NCBI GenBank assembly: GCA_024291935.2
Contig: CM044321.1
Span: forward strand, 61,064,985 to 61,128,984
Length of the DNA stretch: 64,000 nt
DNA from: Okapia johnstoni
Lineage: Eukaryota > Chordata > Mammalia > Artiodactyla > Giraffidae
Direction: 5' to 3'
Position numbers and translations under genes: made by a program. Of this stretch, positions 11,840 through 23,192 are shown one piece after another (the stretch's first letter is position 1; every line of letters starts with the position of its first letter). The notes beneath the pieces are model-generated. The model made no database searches and had not been told where the DNA came from. It saw nothing but the letters and a program-made list of their open reading frames with translations.

Positions 11840-12080
11840 GAAGGCACCATCTTTGTACTCAAGGAGTTCACAATCCTTTGAGGAGGAAAGGGTTAAAATA
11901 AAAATACAGTGGTTTGAAACCTATCACAAGAAAGAAGAGATTAAGCAAATAATATAGAAAGCACATTATATGAATCTAAGGGAAGGCTAGGTGACTATGT
12001 CCAAGAAATGTTGGGAAAGACTTTACCTGAGGAGGTAGGGCTTGAACTGGGCCTAAAATGATGTGAAAAGTTTGGATAGA
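11840..12080 (-). mobile_element. L2 LINE 3' relic
   Basis: Antisense L2 phrases are recognisable: ctcaaggagttcacaatcc and, later, cctgaggaggtagggcttga. Old and diverged. Confidence 0.55.
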
Positions 12081-12528
12081 AAAAGAGGAGAAAGCAAATT
12101 ATATGAAAAAAGAAAAATACTGGAAAGTCAGACTATGAAAAAAGAAAAATACTGGGAAGTCAGACACTCAGAAAAACATTTACTTCAAATATTGAGTGCA
12201 GTAGTTCACAAAATAAAATATCAGACAAGTAAGTTGTGGGTATATTGTCTTCATTTTAAAATGGAACAATGCCAAAATGATAATGTGTAGTAAAAAAAAA
12301 TGTAGATATGCTACATGTGATCCAGTCTGTAAAAGAAATTCATATGTAGCAGAGAAAAAAGACTGGAAGGAAATATATCAAATGGTAATACTACTTTTTT
12401 TTTTTTAAATGGGAGATAAAAATATGGGTGATTTTTATTTTTTCTTTGAACTTCATGTTTTCCAAATCCTAATCTAAGCAATAAAATCTCTATGATGAAG
12501 TAAAAACAAAGGGAGGCAAAACATATCA
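12081..12528. other. AT-rich unassigned sequence
   Basis: Contains A- and T-runs (about 12290, 12393-12405) and a locally duplicated phrase, atgaaaaaagaaaaatactg, at about 12101 and 12136. No gene seen. Confidence 0.4.
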
Positions 12529-12866
12529 AAATATGTGTATATTTTTTAAGAAACTATCTTTTTATTGATTATTTATCGATCTATTTTTGGTTGTTCTGGG
12601 TCTTCATTGCTGTATGTAGGCTTCCTCTGTTTGCAGCTAGTGGAGGCTACCCTTCCTTGTGGTGTGTGGGTTTCTCATTGCAGAGTCTTCCCCAGGGCAT
12701 GGGCTCCAAGTGTGCAGACTTCAGTACTTGTAGCACACAAACTTTTGTTACTCAGAGACATATGGGATCTTCCCAGACCAGGGATCGAACCGGTGTTTCC
12801 TGCATTGCAAGGCAGATTCTTATCCACTAAACTAACAGAAAAGTCCAAAAAATATGTATATTTTTA
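12529..12866 (-). mobile_element. CHR-type SINE, long form with target-site duplication
   Basis: Antisense long CHR element at about 12550-12847 (ttctgggtcttcattgctg through gatcttcccagaccagggat). Similar AT-rich blocks at 12529-12549 and 12848-12866 (aatatgt(g)tatattttt) fit a target-site duplication. Confidence 0.87.
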
Positions 12867-12948
12867 ATGCTCTCCATATACAGATTTTACACTCTATCAT
12901 TCATCCATCCAGAGACCACTTGGAAGAGTGTGTTAGAAGGATTATATT

Positions 12949-13330
12949 TATGGGCTGAATTATGTTTCCCCCCAAATTTATTTGCTGAAACACTAACCCC
13001 CCAATATGACTATATTTGGATATGACACTTTTAAAGAGGTAATATTAAGGTTAACTGAGGTTTTAAGGGTGGGATCCTAATCCAATAGGACTGGTGTCCT
13101 TATCAGAAGAGGAAGAGACATCAGAGATGTGTGTACACAGAGAAAAGCTGTGTGAGGACACAGTGAGAAGGTGGCCATCTGCAAGCCAGGAAGAGAGACC
13201 TCTAGAGGAACCAACACTGCCAACACCTGGTCTTGAATTTCCAGCCTGCAGAACTGTGAGAATAAATTTCTGTTCTTTTACCACCCTATCTGTGGCGTTT
13301 TGTTATGGCAGCCCTGGCAGACTAATGTAC
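12949..13330 (+). mobile_element. MLT1-type MaLR LTR (ERVL-related)
   Basis: Order of blocks: gggctgaattatgtttcccc, tgactatatttggatatgac, cctaatccaataggactggt, gaaggtggccatctgcaagc, agaactgtgagaataaattt (polyadenylation signal) and tatggcagccctggcagact. It is a solitary old LTR with no internal retroviral genes. Confidence 0.85.
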
Positions 13331-13386
13331 TATCTTTACATAATGCATTACTTGGATAGTATAATTTGTCCACCTTTTTTTTTTTT

Positions 13387-13592
13387 GCTATGGGCTCAGT
13401 GGTTAAGAATCCACCTGCCAATGCAAGAGACTCAGGTTCAATCCCTGATTCAGGAAGATCCAATGGAGTAGGAAATGGCAACCTACTTCAGTCTTCTTGC
13501 CTGGGAAATTCCATGGACAGAGGAGCCTGGTGGGGCTACAGTCCATGGGTTTGCAAGAGAGTCAGACATGAGTTAGTGACTAAACAACATTT
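13387..13592 (+). mobile_element. Bov-tA SINE, slightly 5'-truncated
   Basis: Begins at ggctcagtggttaag after a poly-T run (13375-13386), lacking the first bases of the head. The body continues to agtgactaaacaac. Confidence 0.92.
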
Positions 13593-13812
13593 TTGTTATA
13601 ACGTTAACATAAAATAACTCAGGACATTTATCCATCGGAATGAACCCTCCATACCATCAATGTGTCCCATTCTTGGTAATTGATCTTGCTGGGCACACTG
13701 GAACACTGGCCCTGGATCAACACCTGCAGAAGCTACAGACTGTGTAAGGCACAGAGGACAGGACCCCGCAGTGCCTCCCCTACAGCTGGGAATTGACTTA
13801 ATTTTCAGAAAC

Positions 13813-13901
13813 GGGAAGCAAATGGAATTTCCCACCTGGATTGTTTACCTGGATTACTTCTTATAGTAGATAATCCAGGTGGAAAATTCCATTTCCTTCC
13901 C
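13813..13901. repeat. 30-base inverted repeat, strong hairpin
   Basis: Arms 13813-13842 and 13872-13901 pair at 28 of 30 positions by my reading, around a 29-base spacer. A second nested pairing exists: acctggatta (13847-13856) with taatccaggt (13871-13880). No repeat family recognised for the arms. Confidence 0.85.
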
Positions 13902-14662
13902 ATGTGGCTCCACCCAGCTCTTCCTCCAGGACTGAAGGAACTATTTACCCCAACTTCTGCTCCTCTTTCTATCCTCTTTCGGAGCTCTGGGCACTCTGTC
14001 CTCTATGAAGGCTTACAAAGGAAGCCTCTTCACCTAAGGATGGGCCCCTTCTTGGGGGCAGCCTCCCTCCAGTGACTGGTCAAGGAAGGCTCAAAAAGGT
14101 CTGACCTCCTTCTCCCAACTAGGGACATCTCTGAAAAGCCAACCAGATCCTGGTCCCCCTGTACAATCAATGAAGACCTTGGCCGAGTTCACAGTCCAAT
14201 CTTACCCTCCGGTCAATTCTGATTCCTTCCCTTCCCCCTGAGGTATGAGCATGCCCTAATAATTTCCTATTTGCACAGAGCTTTTAGGAAACTGACCTGT
14301 GACATTTCCCAATTTATCTGCTCCATCTCTTCCTGCCCCAAACCAAGATGGCTTATCCGTGTCATCTCAAGACAATTACCTGCACATCAAGGATTATAGT
14401 TGTTGACCTTTTGTGTAACACTCAGGTGGCATTTCGTGACTTCTGGTGAGCAGGGAGATTTATTTTATCTCTGATTGGAATTTCTGCTCTTGGGCCCTGG
14501 GGTTAAGCCTTGAAGGTTGCTCCATCTCTCTCTGCCTTTCTCACTAGGTGGTTTTGTCCTCATCCGGCATGGAGGAGTTTGCAACTGGGGAGTCTAGGTC
14601 TCCTTTGGTGCTAAGCAGTTGTTCTTTATTAGAATGTTAAATGTTAAAGCTGAAAAGCACTT
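13902..14662. other. Unassigned sequence
   Basis: Pyrimidine-rich in part. No gene or known repeat recognised; it could be an old unassigned repeat together with 13600-13810. Confidence 0.4.
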
Positions 14663-14926
14663 AAGAAATGATCTGACTCTAGGGACTTCCCTGGTGGTCT
14701 GGTGGTTAAGAATCTGCAATTCAGAGGATGTGGGTTCGATCCCTGGTTGGGGAACTAAGATCTCACATGTCTCCGACCAGCTAAGCCCACACATCACAAC
14801 TACTGAGCCTGTGCGCCACCATTAGAGAGTAACGAAGACCCCGTGTGCCACAACCAAGGCTCGAAAGCAACCAAATAAACCTATTTTTCTTTTAATGTTT
14901 AAAAAAATAAGAAATCATCTGACTCC
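14663..14926 (+). mobile_element. CHR-type SINE with target-site duplication
   Basis: Sense CHR: gggacttccctggtggtctg, gttcgatccctggttgggg, gtgtgccacaaccaaggctc, A-rich tail. An 18-base direct repeat with one mismatch at 14663-14680 and 14909-14926 brackets it. Confidence 0.92.
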
Positions 14927-15059
14927 AGAATGACCAAGGGTTTTTAACGCATGTTGCAACTTGGATCAGCTTGTAGTGGCTGTTGGAGAGCTGCCTTAAG
15001 GCTTCAGAGGACAGCCGGGGTGGATGGCTATGGTGTGGGGCATGGATGTGAGTTGTCAC

Positions 15060-15185
15060 TTCATGGACACCCTTGGTAATCCTATTCTCTTCTTTTACTG
15101 GAGATGAAACCGGTCCAAGATCATATCCACCCAAGCTTGTGTGGCTGGTTACAGCCATTTGAACCGTAGCCAATTACGTCCCAAC
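15060..15185 (-). mobile_element. Possible MIR relic
   Basis: Weak inverted MIR pattern: ttttactggagatgaaacc, then ccaagatcatatccac and catttgaacc. Low-certainty call. Confidence 0.35.
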
Positions 15186-15632
15186 TAACAGTCCAGACCC
15201 CTCCATCCCACGGGTGCTGCAGCTTGCCTCGCCGGCTACCCACTGTTCCAGTTTCTCATCTACTCAAGCATATGAGCCTTGAGCCAGATCCCAGTCTCCC
15301 CTCCTTCTTGGCTCTCTTCTGTTGCCATATGTGAGCCTGAGTCTGCAGGCCAAATTCCTATGAGTAGTTTCTGTTTCCTCCGTGTTTCTCATAGTTAAGT
15401 CCAACAAAGTTCTAGCGCTGTGGGATTGGTAAACTTGGTAACAGATTAAGTCTCTGCCTCTGATCTGCCTTCCCTCTCATTCATTCATTTAGTCATTAAA
15501 AAATGTTTTTGGCACTTGACGTTGGGACTATTAAAATTCCTACCGGAAAAGCCTACCAACACCTTTGAGCAGTGGCTTAAATGCGTAATAAGGCCCATCC
15601 TGCTTTGCAGTGGGCAGTTTTCTCTCCTTGCC
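15186..15632. other. Unassigned sequence
   Basis: No gene or repeat recognised. Confidence 0.4.
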
Positions 15633-15633
15633 A

Positions 15634-15672
15634 CCCCCCCCCCCCCCGCCCCACCCACCTCCACCCCACTGC
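15634..15672. repeat. C-rich tract with a run of 14 C
   Basis: An uninterrupted C14 at 15634-15647 is followed by ccccaccc-type runs. The minus strand is therefore G-rich and could form a quadruplex. Confidence 0.9.
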
Positions 15673-15835
15673 CTGCTAACAGCATCTTGTCCTTCTTTAG
15701 GGAAATTTCTCAGTCTTCCTGTTCCACATGGTTCTCTTAGAGCTCTCAGTCACACCACCAGCCCATACGCTGGCCACACAGGTAGATATGCAGCCAAAAC
15801 CTGGCTGTGAGAGTCCAATAGTTGGTAATGCTCTA

Positions 15836-16660
15836 CCCTCAGAACCTGTGAATGTATTTTACAAATCTGTTGCCATCTACACAAGAGTATGCTATCTAGT
15901 ATACATTGCTGTTCATGGCAAAAGGATCTTTGCAGATGGAATTGGGGTTGTAAACTTTAGGATAATGAGATTATCCTGGATTATCTAGGTGGACCCAATA
16001 TAATCACATGGGCTCTTAAAAGTGGAAGAGAAAAACAGAAATCTTAGAGAAAGTGATAATAGAAAGAAAAAAAAAAGCAGGAGAGATTTGAAACTTGAGG
16101 AAGATTGGATCCACCATTGCTGGTTTTGGAGATGGAAAAAGGGGCCATGGGCCAACGTATGTGGGTGGCCTCTAGAAGCTGGGAATGGCCCACAGATGGG
16201 GAAGGAAATAGAAAAGAAGGTCCTCAATATTACAAATACAAAGAATGAACCTCGCCAGCAAACTGAGTGAGCAAGGAAGTGGATTCTCCACCTCACCCCC
16301 CCCCCACCCAGAACCTATAGAAAGGAACTTATCCTTTTTTTTTTCCATTCCAACTCATATTTTTTTATTACAACATTATTTTTTTTAAGTATCAAAGATT
16401 ATAATTGTAAACTATTGAGAGGTTCAGAACAAAACACAATTTATTAGGACAGTTGCTCTACAACATCGTGTTGGCCTCTGCTACATATCAGCATGAATCA
16501 GCCACAGGTGTACATATGTCCCCTCCTTCCTGAACCCCCCTCCCATCTCCCACCCTATCCCACCCCTCTAAGAGGAGACCTCCACTGGATTTCTGACCTC
16601 CAGATAATAAACGTGGTCTGTTTTAAGCCACTGAGTTGGGCAATAAAAAAATGAGAACAA
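15836..16660 (+). mobile_element. MLT1-type MaLR LTR, split by an L1 insertion
   Basis: Left part 15836-16330: cagaacctgtgaatgtattt, ttatcctggattatctaggt, atcacatgggctcttaaaag, ggcctctagaagctggg. After the L1 piece it resumes at about 16573-16660: tttctgacctccagataata, then ttttaagccactgagt. No retroviral coding sequence. Confidence 0.78.
16331..16572 (-). mobile_element. Artiodactyl L1 3' end nested in the LTR
   Basis: Poly-T at left, then tacaacatcgtgttggcc, gcatgaatcagccacagg and cctatcccacccctct: inverted L1 3' UTR. It interrupts an older LTR, so it inserted later. Confidence 0.82.
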
Positions 16661-17074
16661 TAGTCAAGTCGCGAGCCACAGTGATTGGCCCAGAGGTAGG
16701 CATGTGGTTCAAGCTGAGCCAATCAGAGTCCTTCCCCTGAGAAAGAGAAGCCTTTTCTCCTGGTGGGACCTATAAGGGTGTATGGCCCCAGGCCCCTGCC
16801 AATTGGAGAAACCAACAAGAACTGGGCCAACACATGGGCCAGAGCTGTGATGGGAGCCAGTGCAGGTCCTGACAAGGTTTGTCTCCAGCTGTGCTTGACG
16901 CCAACTGTGTGCCTGCCCTGCCCTGTCACATCATCCAGTTAACTCCTTCTTCTGTTCAGGTTCATTTCAGCCGGCTTTCTGCTCCGTATCACTGAAAGAC
17001 CTGTGACGAATTCATGCCCCCTCAAAATACCCATCCTTGGTCTTCCATACTTCAAGATCAATTTTTGGGCTCAC
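16661..17074. other. Unassigned, probably an old repeat
   Basis: The phrase cagtgattggcccagaggta...gagccaatcagagtcc recalls a mammalian repeat 3' region, but I cannot name the family. Confidence 0.35.
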
Positions 17075-17190
17075 AGAAATGGCAACCCACTCTAGTATTC
17101 ATGCCTGGGAGATTTCACGAGGCAGAGGAGCCTGTCAGGCTATAGTCCATAGGGATCGCAGAGTCGGGCATGACTTGGTGACTAAACCAC
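17075..17190 (+). mobile_element. Bov-tA SINE, 3' half
   Basis: Starts at gaaatggcaacccactctag and ends at gacttggtgactaaacc. The tRNA-like head is missing. Confidence 0.88.
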
Positions 17191-17387
17191 CAGCTTTTTC
17201 AGAAGGAAACTGGTAAATGTATGTATTCCCTGGGAGGAATTCCCTGGCATGTTAGCAGAAGTTATTTTATCAGATAACTCAGCTTCCATTGAGTGATGAC
17301 AGAGCCCAAAGGAAATGGTTCACACAACCAGGGATTTTTTAAAAAATATGTCTATATATAGATATATTTAAATTTATATATGTATAA

Positions 17388-17610
17388 TTTTTGGCTGTGT
17401 GGGTCTTTGTTGCTGCCCATGGGCTTTCTCTAGTTGTGGTGCGTGAAGGGCTGCTCCACGTTGGGGTGCATGGGCCTTTCAATGCTGTGGCTTCTCTTGT
17501 GGGATGCGGGCCCTAGAGTGTGTGGGCTCAGCCGTTGTGGCACAAGGGCTTCATTGCCCCAAAGCACTTGGGATCTTCCAGGACCAGGGACAGTCTTGAT
17601 CATGTGTCCC
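17388..17610 (-). mobile_element. CHR-type SINE
   Basis: Antisense: tttttggctgtgtgggtctt, gctttctctagttgtggtgc, gggatcttccaggaccaggg. The far end (inverted head) is degenerate. An AT-rich palindromic stretch (17339-17385) precedes it. Confidence 0.82.
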
Positions 17611-19349
17611 AACCACAATTAACCCACACAGTATGTGGATTAGCAGTGGACTCACGCTTGAGGCAGGAGGCAAGTGTTTGTATACCTCCTCCGTGGGCTG
17701 CCTGTACTCCCCCACAGCCAGGACCACTGTACCTCCTTGGGATAACCTTGACTGAATAGGGATGGAGCCCACTAGGGTGGCCACCAAAGTCCTGGGAGTG
17801 GGCAGGAATATCACAAGATAGAAAAAGGAGCAAGAGAGAAGCCACACAAAACAAGCTCCTCATGCAGTTGGCTTATTGTTGGAGCTTGAAATCCTGCCAA
17901 GTGTTCATACTTCTTAGTTGTCAGCAGTTTAGTTGGGAAACAATAGTGAAAACAGCCCTGTTGGCCTCTACCTAAACTTCAGCAGAGGAAAAGAAAAAAG
18001 CCAGCTTCAGATGTTGAACTGGAATGGTCTTCTTACCTTATTTGCCCCAACCCCGAGTTGCACTGCGCTAGCAAGGAATCTAGAACATGGGGCATGGAAA
18101 GGCGGTGTTTATGAGACAAGCCTGGGGCTTACACATTCTCTGAGTCAGAGCCCTTGGAGTCGGTGGTGATTTAGCAAGTATGTGGGAGGGAGGCGCTTTG
18201 CCAACTCGAAAGCCCCCTTTTTCAGATGAGCATCGTAAGCCAACTTGAAAACTCCAAACTTTTCAGTGTTGGGAGTTTACCTTCTCTTGCAAAAATGTCT
18301 GGATCTTTTTTCTCTGGAAGAAGGGAAAGAAAAGGCTAAGAGTAAAGATGACAGGTTTACTTGGGCATGAAATCACTGTTGGACGACTCCTGTTTTTCTG
18401 AGTTAAGTGTCAAAAAATCTGCAATTTACAGAGTGAGTTTCCCTGAAATTACATATGGGGTGGATAATTGAGAGCAAACTGCTTGGACTGTTAGTGGGTG
18501 GGGGTGGGGGTGCCGCGCTGCCCTTTCTGGGAATCTGGGTCTCTCCTAGTGCTGGGTTCCTGTGGCAACTTGTTTATTTCCAGCATCATGACCCACACCT
18601 GCTCAAGCCCCCAGCTCTTGGCTTCACCCAAATGCCTCATTTCTTGAGCGGTCCTGAGGCCCGCTTCTAGTTTATTTGTAAGATCTGCAAGCATTTACTT
18701 TTATAGTGTCACTTGGTCATTTTTTCATGTGAATCTCAGGAAAACTTGTAAGGAATTTTACAGCCTCGACACAGGAGTTTTCCATTCCTGTCTCCATGGG
18801 TTCTGACCCCTGGCACTCTCATATGCCTGTCTTCTGGCTTGCTTGGCATCGTTGCAGAGCACCATCCTATCACAAAGCCCATAACAGGATCTGCAATCGC
18901 AGGTTGGTATAGAAAACAGCTTCTTTCAAAAAGTCTTTACATAATGTGGCTTTCTTAATTAATGTGCTGTGGATAGAGTTTTCTTAACCTTTATTTGCTC
19001 AGTGACTTTGTGTATGTGTGTGCAGGTGTTAGGACTTTGCACAGTCATTAATTGGCACTCATAATGTTATTTGACAGTCAGCTTGCACCAAATCCACCTG
19101 AAAAACCTGAGGGTGAATTCTAACTCATTACATAAGGAAAGGAGAGGGTCTGGAAGGAGGCAGCAGTGCACAGGATGAGACCACCCCGGAGATGTTAGCA
19201 TAAGCTTTGCATATTTCAACCTCTTGGTACCAGTATCCCAAACCAGGACACGACCCCAGGCATCTCCACATGGCCCAGAGATGCAGGCCAGCTTCACCAT
19301 TCAGATGCCATACGATGCCTTGCTGTAGCAAGCAAGAATCGAGTTCCTT
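17611..19349. other. Long unassigned stretch
   Basis: No repeat confidently named and no gene seen. It includes a G-rich run at about 18494-18512 (gtgggtgggggtgggggtg) and a gtgtatgtgtgtgc run near 19012. Confidence 0.4.
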
Positions 19350-19603
19350 CTGGGCCCCTGGGAAGGGCTTCCCAGGTGGTGCTAGTGAAAAAGAACTTTC
19401 TGCCAATACAGAGACGTAAGAGATGCAGATTCCATCCCTGGGTCGGGAGGATCCCCTGGAGGAGGGCATGGCAACCCACTCTAGTATTCTTGCCTGGAGA
19501 ATCCCCATGGACAGAGGAGCCTTGTGGGCTACAGTCAATGGGGTTGCAAAGAGTCAGACACGACTGAAGCAACTTAGCACGCACTGGGTCCCTGGGAAGG
19601 GCT
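19350..19603 (+). mobile_element. Bov-tA SINE with 20-base target-site duplication
   Basis: Sense element between direct repeats 19350-19369 and 19584-19603 (ctgggYccctgggaagggct, one mismatch). The left copy merges with the element's ggcttccc head. Confidence 0.95.
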
Positions 19604-20239
19604 AGTCTTCCGCTTAGTGCTCATATGTTCTGAAGTGCAGACCAGAGGAAGTTTCTTTCCTCTGATATCACAGTCTGCGAAGAGGCAAAATCTCCGCCAG
19701 TGAACATCCTTTCTCCCAGCCTCTCCTGACTGAAGTGTAAATGACTTTTGAGAGCAGAGTAAGCCAGTTGATGAATTCAGTCTTTGAACTGCTCGGACTG
19801 GGAAGAGGTTCTGAGACTTGGAAAATCTTCAAAGATCTCAGCCCGTGAAATCAATAGTTCATTTTTCAAGTTGCCAGGGTTAAGGCAAGAATTCTGCTTA
19901 GCCACACTGTGTGAAGGACCTTGTGTGAAGGAGACCACATCCCCGACACTGAAAAGGCCATGAGCTCAGAGAAGCAGGGGTCGTGCCATCGCGGGGCTGC
20001 CCAGGGGAGAGTCAGGGACTAGGGAGTACGTGTCAGTAGGATCCGTTTAGAGGCCCGCAGGAATGTGGGGTGAGAATAGGCACACGGGTTTGGGAGTCAG
20101 GAGCGAGGATGGGGAGGGGGTAGGGGCTCTTTTCATGCAGGTATTTACAAAAACCAAAAGTTGGGAGGCCACCGAAATGGTCTGAAATCTGTCCCATCCT
20201 TGTGCATTTCTTGACTGAAAAGATTTTTGGTTTTTTGTT
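19604..20239. other. Unassigned sequence
   Basis: No gene or repeat recognised. Confidence 0.4.
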
Positions 20240-20850
20240 TTTATTTTATTTCTAATTTATTTTTTATTGAAGTATAGTTGATTTATAATGTGTTCATTTC
20301 TGCTGTGCAGCAAAGTGATTCAATTACACATATGCATTCTCTTTCATATTCTTTTCTATTAGGGTTTATCACAGGATACTGGGTATTGTTCCTTGTGCTA
20401 TGTAATAGGACCTTGTTGTTTATCCATCCTCTATATAATGGTTTGGAGAAGGCACTGGCAACCCACTCCAGTACTTTTGCCTGGAAAATCCCATGAACGG
20501 AGGAGCCTGGTAGGCTGCGGTCCATGGGGTCGCTGAGAGTCGGACACGACTGAGCGACTTCACTTTCACTTTTCACTCTCATGCATTGGAGAAGGAGATG
20601 GCAACCCACTCCAGTGTTCTTGCCTGGAGAATCCCAGGGACAGAGGAGCCTGGTGGGCTGCCATCTACGGGGTCGCACAGAGTCGGACACGACTGAAGCC
20701 ACTTAGCAGCAGGAGCATATAATGGTTTGCATCTGCTAATCCCAAACACCCACTCTATCCTTCCCCTATCTCCCCTCTCCCTTGACAATCACAAGTCTGT
20801 TCTTTAGGTCTGTAGATCTGTTTCATAGATAAGTTCATCTGCTGACTGAT
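20240..20850 (-). mobile_element. Artiodactyl L1 3' end, split by Bov-A2
   Basis: Inverted L1 3' UTR: ttattgaagtatagttgatt, agcaaagtgattcaattaca, ccttgttgtttatccatcc. It resumes after 20717 with gcatctgctaatcccaaac. Broken by the Bov-A2 at 20445-20716. Confidence 0.88.
20433..20728 (+). mobile_element. Bov-A2 dimeric SINE, complete and little diverged
   Basis: Two Bov-A monomers (starting at about 20445 and 20588), joined by the linker cttcactttcacttttcac and ending in (agc)n. Perfect 12-base target-site duplication atataatggttt at 20433-20444 and 20717-20728, lying inside an L1. Low divergence and an exact duplication argue for a recent insertion. Confidence 0.96.
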
Positions 20851-20874
20851 AATTTTGAAACAAACACTGAAGAC

Positions 20875-21130
20875 ACGTAGTATTTACTACTAAGCACTAA
20901 GTGTCAGGTGTCAAGCTATTGAGTTTACATGAATGGTCATGCATTATCTCATTTAGTCTTTATCACAGACTCCATGAGATTTCTGCAATTCTCCAACATT
21001 TTTTTTTTTGGATGAGGAAACAAAACCTCAGAGAGGTCAAGTGACTTGTCTAGGACCCCTCAGCTATTTAGGGCAAGAACTGGACTATAAATCCATGTCT
21101 ATCCATTTATTATAACTCCAGTGCCTTCTC
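20875..21130 (-). mobile_element. MIR SINE, near full length
   Basis: Inverted MIR: tattatctcatttagtcttt, gatgaggaaacaaaacctca, gaggtcaagtgacttgtcta, actggactataaatcc. A short T-run (21000-21009) interrupts it. Confidence 0.83.
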
Positions 21131-22596
21131 CAGTCATCATAGTTTTAAATTGGGTTTGCATGTTTGTGGAAATCCTCAGAAGCATGTTATAGCCCTGGAT
21201 TGTCCAGCAGAACTCAGGAAGATTTCCATGCCTCTCATGTTCAGAGTCATGGCTCCCAGTAGCTGAGGTCTGGGCTTTCCTGCAGGAGCCCAGGGGTCAA
21301 GTTCTTGAGCTGGGGTCACAGGTGCCCACAGTGTCCCACACTGTGCCTGGCTCCACCACAGTCTCTACAAAAGCTTGGTTTGGTTTGCTCCCCATGACAG
21401 GCTGCCTCTCTCTTCCTGCCTCGTTGGCTCTGAAACTGCAAACGGGAAACCAAACTGCAAAAGAGAGGGAAAAGATGCTTTCAAAAACAGGAAAGCATCA
21501 TCTTTTAGGCAGCAGGTCTGCAGGAAGGGGAGTGATGACTAAGAGGTTTAGGGAGAGGCTGCTACCTGGTGACGAGCAGCTATGTATGAAAGCGGGCTCA
21601 GAACAGGTCATACCCTGCGTGCCTGGGAAGAGCTGACACGGAGGCCCCTCTTGAGCGGGGCTTAGCATGAGCTGTCAGCTTCCAGCAGGAGGCCAACCAA
21701 GCCTGCAGCACCCCCAGGGTAGGCAGTTGATTAAAACAAGCCTGATGAGAATGTTCAGCTTCCAGATGTCACTAAGCTAAGCCAAAGCCACGGTTGCTAA
21801 GAGCGAGTGAATCATTGCCTGCAGCCCTGGACCCCACAAACCCAATGGCCTCTCTCCTCACCTGAGGGTGAGACGGGATGCAGGATAAACCCGCTTCTTG
21901 GCCACTGGTCCCGGGAAGATAATTTTATTCCCAGGACCAGCGGGGGTTTTGAAACTGCTGGAGGATCCCCGATGAGGCAGTGCACGACTTTGAATAAGCA
22001 AGTAGTAAACCCTGAGATGATGGGGTGGGGAGGCCAGAGCCCACAGTGGGACCTGCGTCAGGTGTGAATTCCCCTTGGCTCAGGGAAGGGTAGGTGTGGA
22101 CCAGGACGGGCATAGTTTGTTTCCTTCTGACTTCAGAGGTCATTGTTCTTTCACATTGTCCACTCGGGCAGCACGTGATCTCTCAGACTTTGGGCACCTG
22201 CTCTTTCCCAGAAGAAATGCTGATCAAAAACAGCAACAGGCTTTGCAAACAGCGCTCATGGGATGTTCTGCTGTGTTGAGTCTGGACAGCACTGCTATGC
22301 ACCTGTGTATCTTAACGAGACATTTTCAGGAATCACCATCAGAGAAAATATTGGTTCTTATACTTAGGAAATTAAGGAAAAAATACAACCATAAGCCCAC
22401 TCTCCTAATTTGCCATTTATTGTTCTGTTTGCATACTAATCCCTAGTCTTCTTACTTGGGCACTTTCTTTACGCCTGTGGTTCAAATCCATGGCCATTTG
22501 CTGAACCCCTGTCAAGTTCTAATTACAGAGGCTGCCGGAGGAGCTCTGGGAAGTGTTGAGAAGGATAATTTGACCAAATGATGAGCCATTTAAAGG
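21131..22596. other. Unassigned sequence
   Basis: No gene or repeat recognised. Open frames at 21322-21636 and 22075-22446 show no domain or conserved composition. Confidence 0.4.
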
Positions 22597-22757
22597 GCTT
22601 CCCTGTTAGCTCAGCTGGTAAATAAACCACCTGCAGTGCAGGAAACTCTGGTTCAATTTCTGGGTCTGGAAGATCCCCTGGAGAAAGGATAGGCTACCCA
22701 CTCAAGTATTCTTGGGCTTTCCTAATGGCTCAGATGGTAAAGAATCTTCCATGAGGG
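22597..22757 (+). mobile_element. Tandem-headed Bov-tA variant
   Basis: A Bov-tA 5' half (22597-22713) ends at agtattctt and is followed at once by a second Bov-tA head, gggctttcctaatggctcag. The second unit stops after about 44 bases. The same joint occurs at 24145/24146. Confidence 0.88.
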
Positions 22758-22859
22758 GGTTGGTATTTTTTATTACTTTCCTTGGACCAATTCCAGAAAT
22801 CAGATTTGTATGGCTATTAAGCCATGTAGTGGTGCTCCATCTACTGCAATTGCCAAATA

Positions 22860-23065
22860 ATAATGCAGATGGCACTAATACTTAGTATTAGCTGACACTG
22901 ATTGGCTTCTCTCTCTGTGCCAGGCATTGTGCGGACCCCCTGCTACGCTGTGTCCCTTTTAATTTTTACACCCACCTATAAGGTAGGTTCAACTATTAAA
23001 CTCCTCTTGCAGATGGATAAATTGGGGCTCAGAGAGTTTAGGCCACCTGCCCAAGGTGATGTTTG
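22860..23065 (-). mobile_element. MIR SINE relic
   Basis: Inverted MIR: ctgtgccaggcattgtgcgg, cacccacctataaggtaggt, cagatggataaattggggct, ccacctgcccaaggt. It ends at a BovB insertion. Confidence 0.8.
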
Positions 23066-23192
23066 TGTTGTTTAGTCACTCAGTTGTGTCTGACTCTGCA
23101 GCCCCATGGACTGCAGCATGCCAGGCTTTCCTGTCCTTTACCATCTCCTGCAGTTTGCTCAAACTCATCTCCATTGAGCCATTAATGACCAA
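23066..23192 (-). mobile_element. BovB 3' end fragment
   Basis: Antisense BovB: gtttagtcactcagttgtgt through caaactcatctccattgagc. 5'-truncated; abuts the 3' side of the MIR. Confidence 0.87.

Noticed and set aside
18494..18512. G-rich run with quadruplex potential
   Set aside because: Short and isolated; no supporting context, so kept only as a note in the stretch description.
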